Source: JBPOJN01 sp052033505 (GTDB lineage Bacteria; UBA10199; JACPAL01; GCA-016699445). From it: a stretch of DNA of 11,736 nucleotides. The notes under the pieces were generated by a model. It did not search any database. It had not been told where the DNA came from and was given only the letters and a program-made list of their open reading frames with translations. The translations under genes were made by a program, and so were the position numbers. The stretch lies in contig JBPOJN010000046.1 in the NCBI GenBank assembly GCA_052033505.1, positions 1 through 11,736 on the forward strand. The letters are read 5' to 3'. Positions 7,584-11,736 of the stretch are shown here, piece after piece; the first letter of the stretch is position 1, and each line of letters opens with the position of its first letter.

Positions 7584-7612
7584 TTGACGGTGAAGGGAAA
7601 GAATTTTACAGA
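7584..7612 (+). promoter_or_regulatory. Candidate promoter for the menG-mqnM-mqnP genes
   Basis: TTGACG (7584-7589) and TACAGA (7607-7612) lie 17 bp apart, directly before the methyltransferase gene. The -35 box is good and the -10 box weak. If real, the transcript would be nearly leaderless, starting only a few bases before the ATG at 7625. A promoter here would explain how the second half of the quinone cluster is expressed despite the opposing cassette. Confidence 0.35.
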
Positions 7613-7624
7613 ACAAACTCTTCT

Positions 7625-8320
7625 ATGTCCCAACACGTTCAAAAACTATTCGAAGACATCGCGCCAAAATACGATCTCCTCAACAGCGTCCTGTCGCTGC
7701 GCACCGATCGCCTCTGGCGGAAAGCCACCGTCGCGCGTTTCAAGGAAGACCGGTTCCGCCGCGTGATGGATCTCTGTGCTGGCACGCTGGCGCTCACGCG
7801 TGCGCTGCTCGAAATCAATCCGGCCTGCGTGGTGCGTGCGGTAGACTTCGCGCAACCCATGCTAAAAAAAGGCTGGAAAGACCTGCCCGAGAAATTGCGC
7901 GAACGCGTCGAGATTTCCGTCGCGGACGCGATGACGATGAAACCTCCGGCGCAAACCTTCGACGGCGTCATGTGCGCGTACGGCATGCGTAACATCGAAG
8001 ACAATCGCCTCGTACTCTCTCAAATTTTAAATACGCTGAAGCCCGGAGGCCGTCTCGCGGTGCTGGAGTTTTTCAAACCCGAGGGCTTTGTCAGCCGCGT
8101 CTTTCATTGGACCTACGCCCAGTGGGTGATCCCGGCGTTGGGCCGCATGGTCTCGGGGCATCCGGACGCTTACCGCTACCTGCGAGACTCGGTACGCGGC
8201 TACTTCACGCCCTCGGCTTTTTGCGAGCTACTGAAATCATTGGGTTTCGTGAACATCCGCTCCCAGCCTTTAAGCGGCGGCATTTCCCACCTGATCACGG
8301 CCGAAAAGGAAGCGGCATGA
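7625..8320 (+). CDS. menG: Demethylmenaquinone C-methyltransferase, MenG/UbiE family
   Basis: This 231-residue class I SAM-dependent methyltransferase has the UbiE/MenG signatures. They are YDLLNSVLSLRTDRLWRK at 16-33, YGMRNIED at 119-126 (usually FGxRNxxD), LKPGGRLAVLEF at 138-149, and YRYLRDSV near 183-190. It would methylate demethylmenaquinone as the last step of menaquinone synthesis at the membrane surface. Motif I is unusual: DLCAGTLALT at 49-58 has Leu55 and Ala56 where most relatives have Gly-Asp (GTGD). The start has no clear ribosome site; the ATG fits the family N-terminus exactly. Its TGA overlaps the ATG of the next gene (ATGA). It lies right after the inserted cassette, about 160 bp past the nucleotidyltransferase start. 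The family is confident; menaquinone rather than ubiquinone as substrate follows from the neighbours. Confidence 0.88.
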   Translation: MSQHVQKLFEDIAPKYDLLNSVLSLRTDRLWRKATVARFKEDRFRRVMDLCAGTLALTRALLEINPACVVRAVDFAQPMLKKGWKDLPEKLRERVEISVADAMTMKPPAQTFDGVMCAYGMRNIEDNRLVLSQILNTLKPGGRLAVLEFFKPEGFVSRVFHWTYAQWVIPALGRMVSGHPDAYRYLRDSVRGYFTPSAFCELLKSLGFVNIRSQPLSGGISHLITAEKEAA

Positions 8321-8862
8321 AACTCGTCGTCGCCGTCTCCGGGGCCAGCGGGGCCATTTACGCGCAAAGGCTTTTGGCGTTCCTGAAATCCACGCCCCAC
8401 GAAATCCACGTGACCGCGAGTGAGAACGCGATCGCGATCGGCCAGGACGAAACCGGCATCGATTACCGGGATTGCGGTTTTAAATTCTACGGATCGCGCG
8501 ATTTTTCGGCGCCCTTCGCCAGCGGCTCCGCGAAATACGACGCCATGGTCGTAATCCCCTGCAGCATGGGGACCTTGGGGCGCATCGCGCACGGGGTTTC
8601 CAACGACTTGCTTGCGCGGGGAGCTGATGTTTTTTTGAAAGAACGCCGTAAGCTCGTTTTAGTGCCGCGCGACACACCTTTCAGCTTGATCCACATCGAA
8701 AACATGCGCTTGGTCACGCTTGCCGGCGCGACCGTCATCCCGGCGATCCCGTCGTTTTATTCGAAACCGAAGACGATCGAAGACGTGGTCGATACCGTCC
8801 TTGCGCGGGTGTTGGATCATCTGGGCGTGGACAATGGATTGCGTCCCCGCTGGAATTCTTAA
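8317..8862 (+). CDS. mqnM: UbiX-family flavin prenyltransferase, probable MqnM
   Basis: The 181-residue protein matches the UbiX/Pad1 family in length and motifs: VAVSGASGAIYAQRLL at 5-20 binds the flavin phosphate, CSMGTLGRIAHGVSNDLL at 82-99, KERRKLVLVPRDTPFSLIHIENM at 108-130, and the closing PSFYSKPKTIEDVVD block. UbiX enzymes join a dimethylallyl group to FMN to make the prenyl-FMN used by UbiD decarboxylases, here most likely the UbiD homologue encoded upstream. The start at 8317 is set by the ATGA overlap with the methyltransferase gene, a good AAGGA ribosome site, and the family N-terminus. A longer frame to 8107 exists but would only read methyltransferase sequence out of frame. The prenyltransferase gene follows after 7 bp. 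Family assignment is very secure. Confidence 0.9.
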   Translation: MKLVVAVSGASGAIYAQRLLAFLKSTPHEIHVTASENAIAIGQDETGIDYRDCGFKFYGSRDFSAPFASGSAKYDAMVVIPCSMGTLGRIAHGVSNDLLARGADVFLKERRKLVLVPRDTPFSLIHIENMRLVTLAGATVIPAIPSFYSKPKTIEDVVDTVLARVLDHLGVDNGLRPRWNS

Positions 8863-8869
8863 AATAACC

Positions 8870-9742
8870 ATGTCCGCCTTCTCAAAAATCAAAGACGCGG
8901 CCGAGCTCGTCAAATTCTCGCACACCATCTTCGCCCTGCCCTTCGCCTTGGCGGGAATGCTGGTAGCCGCGGACGGACTGCCCGCGATGCGCGTCGTCTT
9001 TTTGATTTTAATCTGCATGGTTTTCGCCCGCACGGCGGCCATGGCGTTCAACCGCTTTCTCGATGCGGACATCGACGCGCGCAACCCCCGCACCTCGGGC
9101 AGGTCCATCCCGAAAAAGGTTTTTTCGCGAGGGGCCGTCTTGGCGATCGCGATCGCTTGCGCCGCGGCCTTCGTTTTCGTGACAGCCCTGATCAATCCCC
9201 TGTGTTTCAAGCTCTCGGTCCCAGCCTTAGGCCTGCTTTTCGGATATTCCTACACGAAGCGTTTCACGCGGTGGTGCCATTTGGTTCTGGGCTTGGCGTT
9301 GGGGATTTCTCCGGTCGCGGCTTGGATCGCGGTGACGGGGGTGCTTTCGCCGGTTCCGGTCTTACTCGGAGTGGGTGTGTCTTTTTGGGTCGCGGGCTTC
9401 GACATTCTTTACGCCGCCCAGGACTATGATTTCGATCGCACGGAAGGCCTGCATTCGGTGGTCACGGCGTTCGGCATCGCCAAGGCCCTGTGGGTGTCGC
9501 GAATTTTTCATGTCCTGACGATTATCTTCTTATCTTTGTTCGGTCTGGCCGCGGGCTTAGGACTCGCTTATTTTTTGACTTTGATCCTCGTCGCTGGGCT
9601 TCTGATCTATGAACAATCCTTGGTGCGGGCCGATGACTTGATCCGGGGCGATTTTAGCCGGATCGGAGCTGCCTTTTTCAACGTGAACGGCTTTATTTCC
9701 CTGATTTTCTTAGCCGGAATTATTCTCTCACTTTCGAATTGA
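8870..9742 (+). CDS. mqnP: UbiA-family prenyltransferase, probable MqnP
   Basis: The 290-residue membrane protein has about eight or nine hydrophobic helices and both UbiA aspartate motifs. These are NRFLDADIDARNPRT at 61-75 (NDxxDxxxD-like) and AAQDYDFDRTEGLHS at 182-196 (DxxxD-type). They bind Mg-diphosphate of the polyprenyl donor. It would prenylate the naphthoate ring in the inner membrane. In the futalosine cluster the UbiA homologue is called MqnP; the sequence itself is close to the 4-hydroxybenzoate polyprenyltransferase group, so the aromatic acceptor is inferred from context. The start at 8870 is seven bases after the UbiX homologue's stop. The frame is open further upstream, but that part overlaps the UbiX gene and lacks family sequence. 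No strong ribosome site is seen, consistent with coupling to the preceding gene. It is the last clear quinone gene. Confidence 0.88.
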   Translation: MSAFSKIKDAAELVKFSHTIFALPFALAGMLVAADGLPAMRVVFLILICMVFARTAAMAFNRFLDADIDARNPRTSGRSIPKKVFSRGAVLAIAIACAAAFVFVTALINPLCFKLSVPALGLLFGYSYTKRFTRWCHLVLGLALGISPVAAWIAVTGVLSPVPVLLGVGVSFWVAGFDILYAAQDYDFDRTEGLHSVVTAFGIAKALWVSRIFHVLTIIFLSLFGLAAGLGLAYFLTLILVAGLLIYEQSLVRADDLIRGDFSRIGAAFFNVNGFISLIFLAGIILSLSN

Positions 9743-9775
9743 AACCCGCCGCGCACACGACTAGAAGCCCCCTCC

Positions 9776-10324
9776 ATGACCCAGACCCTACAAGACGCTC
9801 TCCTGAAGGCCGGCCTCATCTCCCAGGAAAAGCTCAAAAAAGCCGAGATCGATAAAAAAGCCGCCCAAAGAGCCGCGCGCCGTCCCGATCAGCCGAGCCA
9901 CATGCACGGTCCTCAAGGACAAGGCCGCCGCCCCGACGCAAAACCGCATTTCACGAAACCCGTCGATACGAAGCCCGTGTTCACGAAGCCGGTGGATACT
10001 AAACCTCACTTCACTAAACCAGTCGCGCCGAAACCTCCCGTGCGTCAACCGCGACCCGAAGAGATCAAAGGCCCCGGATTCATCGAAGGCAAACACCATC
10101 ATCACTCGCGGACCGACTGCGAAGCCTGCGGTCATTCGTCGCCGGACGTGGAATATTACGAACACAAGAACCGCAGTTTAAACAAATACTGGCTCTGCGT
10201 AAAATGCGCCGACACACACAATATTCACGATGATTTCCGTCAGACGATGCAAAGTCCGCAGGCGATGCGCGGTCTTTTCCAGAGGAACTACGGACCCACG
10301 AAGATTTTCCGCAAGAAGATGTAG
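9776..10324 (+). CDS. Basic repeat protein with C-terminal zinc ribbon, unknown function
   Basis: I do not recognise this 182-residue protein as a whole. Its N-terminus, TLQDALLKAGLISQEKLKKAE (4-24), resembles the start of DUF2058-type proteins (LQDxLLKAGLxxxxKxKKA), followed by a charged helix. Residues 54-83 are three 10-residue repeats, DAKPHFTKPV, DTKPVFTKPV, DTKPHFTKPV, making a basic, probably unfolded linker. A four-histidine run stands at 107-110. The C-terminal third has CEAC at 115-118 and CVKC at 141-144, a likely zinc ribbon, then a basic end (KIFRKKM). No signal peptide or membrane segment is seen, so it is probably cytosolic and may bind nucleic acid. It follows the prenyltransferase gene by 33 bp and may share its transcript; the link to quinone synthesis is unclear. 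It ends 20 bp from the convergent RlpA-like gene. That it is coding is likely; the function is unknown. Confidence 0.75.
   Translation: MTQTLQDALLKAGLISQEKLKKAEIDKKAAQRAARRPDQPSHMHGPQGQGRRPDAKPHFTKPVDTKPVFTKPVDTKPHFTKPVAPKPPVRQPRPEEIKGPGFIEGKHHHHSRTDCEACGHSSPDVEYYEHKNRSLNKYWLCVKCADTHNIHDDFRQTMQSPQAMRGLFQRNYGPTKIFRKKM
9935..10024 (+). repeat. Three tandem 30-bp coding repeats
   Basis: Three consecutive 30-base units encode D-[A/T]-K-P-[H/V]-F-T-K-P-V. The codons differ between units (for example ACG and ACT for Thr, CCC, CCG and CCA for Pro) while the amino acids hardly change, suggesting an old duplication kept by selection on the protein. Confidence 0.75.
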
Positions 10325-10344
10325 CTGTTCAAATCCCCCAGGAC

Positions 10345-10779
10345 TTAAATTCCATCGACCACTTTTTCAAGCCTCACGGGAGCGATGCCCGTCGAGATCA
10401 AGTCTATTTCTTTGGCTGCGCCCTTGGAGAGATCGACGATGCGGCCTTTCTTGAAAGGACCTCGGTCGTTGACGCGCACGACGACGGACTGGTCGTTTTC
10501 GAGGTTGACCACCTTCAGGTACGTCCCAAAGGGAAGCGTGCGGTGGGCGCAGGTCATGTCTTTTTGATTGAACCGTTCACCGCTCGCGGTCTTACGCCCG
10601 TGAAAGCCCGGGCCATACCAAGAAGCGGTGCCTTCTTGTAGCACGACGGTCTCCAAAGGCCGATGGGAATGACGCGACATGCGTGAGCCCGCGCAACCCG
10701 AGAGGACGGTCAGCGCGGATAAACCTAAAGACACTAAAATTGCGGAAAACAGAGATCGCAAGACAGGTTTTGTCTGCAT
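10345..10779 (-). CDS. rlpA: RlpA-like lipoprotein (septal ring lytic transglycosylase family)
   Basis: The 144-residue precursor has a lipoprotein signal: hydrophobic residues 9-26, then LSGC with Cys29 as the lipid site. Asp is absent after Cys, so outer-membrane sorting is likely. The mature part is a double-psi beta-barrel of the RlpA type: GTASWYGPGFHGRKTASGERF at 50-70, CAHRTLPFGT with His79, VRVNDRGPF with Asp105, and GRIVDLSKGAA with Asp116. In several bacteria RlpA cleaves naked glycan strands and helps daughter-cell separation; some homologues are inactive. It lacks the C-terminal SPOR domain of longer RlpA proteins, so it would not target denuded septal glycan by that means. The ATG at 10779 has a strong GGAGGT ribosome site; a longer frame to 10833 has none. 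It lies 71 bp downstream of the lamin-tail gene on the same strand. Confidence 0.88.
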   Translation of the reverse strand: MQTKPVLRSLFSAILVSLGLSALTVLSGCAGSRMSRHSHRPLETVVLQEGTASWYGPGFHGRKTASGERFNQKDMTCAHRTLPFGTYLKVVNLENDQSVVVRVNDRGPFKKGRIVDLSKGAAKEIDLISTGIAPVRLEKVVDGI

Positions 10780-10850
10780 AGGCACCTCCGATGCGTTGTT
10801 GGGGATGCCGTGTCTGTACAACGTTTCAGGCACTCCGGTCTAGTCACTTT

Positions 10851-11736
10851 TCAGGAGCCAGGCGTCGGCGCGGCGCGTTCGACGAAATCGCTCTGATTAT
10901 TGTCTGTATCTTTCCCGGGTTCGACTCGTTCAAGGCTTTTCCCGTTCACGACGTCGGCCGCGGGAACAGATTCGAAAAGAGCGAAGCCCGCCTCCGACGC
11001 GGCCGTCAGACCGGCGCCGTAACCCACCACGTCGATCATATGGCCTTGGGCGTTAAAAAGCTGGATCGCATCGGGGCCGTTTTGAGGGTCGAAGTTGTCG
11101 ATCAAGTCCGGGCTCGCAACTTGAGAGACGGCCGCTGTCCCCGTCCTCGCATCCGCGATCACGAAAAATCCGTCTTCCGGAATCCGCGCCGAAGACGGGA
11201 GGACGATCGTGTCATCGACACTACCGTCACTGCCATCGACGAAAGCCACCGTGTATCCTTCGATTTTCTTGCCCGGAGGACCGTAAAGCTCGACAAACAC
11301 CACGCCGTCGGTATCCGCGCCGACCGCATCGTAGAAGATTTCATTGACCACGACGACGCCCGGCACTTCAGGCTCTTCCGTCTCTTTCGGAAGCTCCGGT
11401 TCCGACCCTTCCTCAGAAACGCTTTCGTCCTCCGGCGTGACCGACGCCTCATAATTGCCGATCGTAAAATTTTCGTCCCCCGAGACGCGGTAACTCAAAA
11501 TAAAACTCGCGGGTTCTGGTAGATCTGGCAGCGGTTTCAACGGGATTTTCTCTAAAGATTTCAGACGCGGCGTCAGGATGAGTTCGTAACTTTTCCCCAG
11601 CTCCAAATCACCTTCCACGGTCAAGCTCAAGGTGCGCCCGGCTTCGTCCCACCGCCAGTCCAAAGGCAGGGACGAAAAATCCCCGTCATCGATGGCGTCC
11701 AACAGAGCAGTTGTCGTTTTCATGGGGACTTTTTCG
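10851..11736 (-). CDS. Secreted-type protein with Ig-like segment and lamin-tail domain, 5' end cut
   Basis: The frame is open to the window edge. The ATG at 11723 is probably internal, because the codons before it (EKVP) continue an Ig-like repeat of the Big_5/SbsA type whose strand normally reads FSEPM. Counting from that Met, residues 1-60 are the rest of this Ig-like segment (LTVEGDLELGKSYELILT). Residues 97-121 are an acidic Pro/Glu-rich linker, and residues 123-283 are a lamin-tail domain (LTD): VVVNEIFYDAVGADTDGVVFVELYG at the start, GFFVIAD in the middle, and SLERVEPGKDTDNNQSDF at the end. LTDs in bacteria occur in extracellular nucleases and cell-surface proteins, where they are thought to bind or anchor. 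No enzyme domain is visible here, but the N-terminal part lies outside the window. It precedes the RlpA-like lipoprotein gene. The domain call is confident; the role is open. Confidence 0.82.
   Translation of the reverse strand, partial: EKVPMKTTTALLDAIDDGDFSSLPLDWRWDEAGRTLSLTVEGDLELGKSYELILTPRLKSLEKIPLKPLPDLPEPASFILSYRVSGDENFTIGNYEASVTPEDESVSEEGSEPELPKETEEPEVPGVVVVNEIFYDAVGADTDGVVFVELYGPPGKKIEGYTVAFVDGSDGSVDDTIVLPSSARIPEDGFFVIADARTGTAAVSQVASPDLIDNFDPQNGPDAIQLFNAQGHMIDVVGYGAGLTAASEAGFALFESVPAADVVNGKSLERVEPGKDTDNNQSDFVERAAPTPGS

Noticed and set aside
7566..7766. Plus-strand frame beginning at an ATG before menG
   Set aside because: Most of it overlaps menG in another frame and no motif is seen.
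8107..8316. Upstream extension of the UbiX homologue
   Set aside because: The extra 70 residues are methyltransferase sequence out of frame; the family N-terminus begins at the ATG at 8317.
8720..8869. Upstream extension of the UbiA homologue
   Set aside because: It overlaps the end of the UbiX gene, is Arg-rich and lacks family features; the ATG at 8870 fits.
10094..10105. Four-histidine run as a cloning tag
   Set aside because: It is internal, only four residues long and in a natural context before a zinc ribbon.

Overview
The window looks like a chromosomal segment of a Gram-negative bacterium that makes menaquinone by the futalosine route. The evidence is one locus carrying an amidohydrolase of the aminodeoxyfutalosine-deaminase type, a UbiD-family decarboxylase, a MenG/UbiE methyltransferase, a UbiX-family flavin prenyltransferase and a UbiA-family prenyltransferase. 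An outer-membrane-type RlpA lipoprotein is also present. A Bdellovibrionota or deltaproteobacteria-like host is a reasonable guess from this combination, but it is inference only. Most of the window is GC-rich; a sampled 60-base line inside the UbiD gene is about 57% GC.

Left part (1-3245): two head-to-head genes encode large proteins with a C-terminal PlsC/LPLAT-type acyltransferase domain. The left one runs off the window edge on the minus strand and has a signal-peptide-like N-terminus and altered catalytic motifs. The right one keeps canonical motifs. They resemble each other in the hydrophobic middle and in the C-terminal domain, so they look like diverged paralogues sharing a 193-bp intergenic region.

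Centre (3284-9742, plus strand): the quinone cluster mqnX-like, ubiD/mqnL-like, menG/ubiE, ubiX/mqnM-like, ubiA/mqnP-like, with 8-bp and 4-bp overlaps suggesting coupled translation. Together these would deaminate aminodeoxyfutalosine, make the prenylated FMN cofactor, decarboxylate and prenylate the naphthoate ring, and C-methylate it. The cluster is split between the ubiD and menG genes by an AT-richer two-gene cassette on the opposite strand (5881-7462). This cassette encodes a DUF6036/AbiEii-like nucleotidyltransferase fold protein followed by a 350-residue winged-helix protein. In front of it lie three 13-bp motif copies spaced exactly 22 bp apart, next to a plausible promoter. It is best read as a toxin-antitoxin or defence-like cassette inserted exactly behind the ubiD stop codon. 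Its last gene runs 68 bp into the end of ubiD.

Right part (9776-11736): a small basic protein with three 10-residue tandem repeats and a CxxC/CxxC zinc ribbon; then on the minus strand an RlpA-like lipoprotein and the C-terminal part of a secreted protein with an Ig-like segment, an acidic linker and a lamin-tail domain. No tRNA, rRNA, CRISPR array or insertion sequence was recognised.
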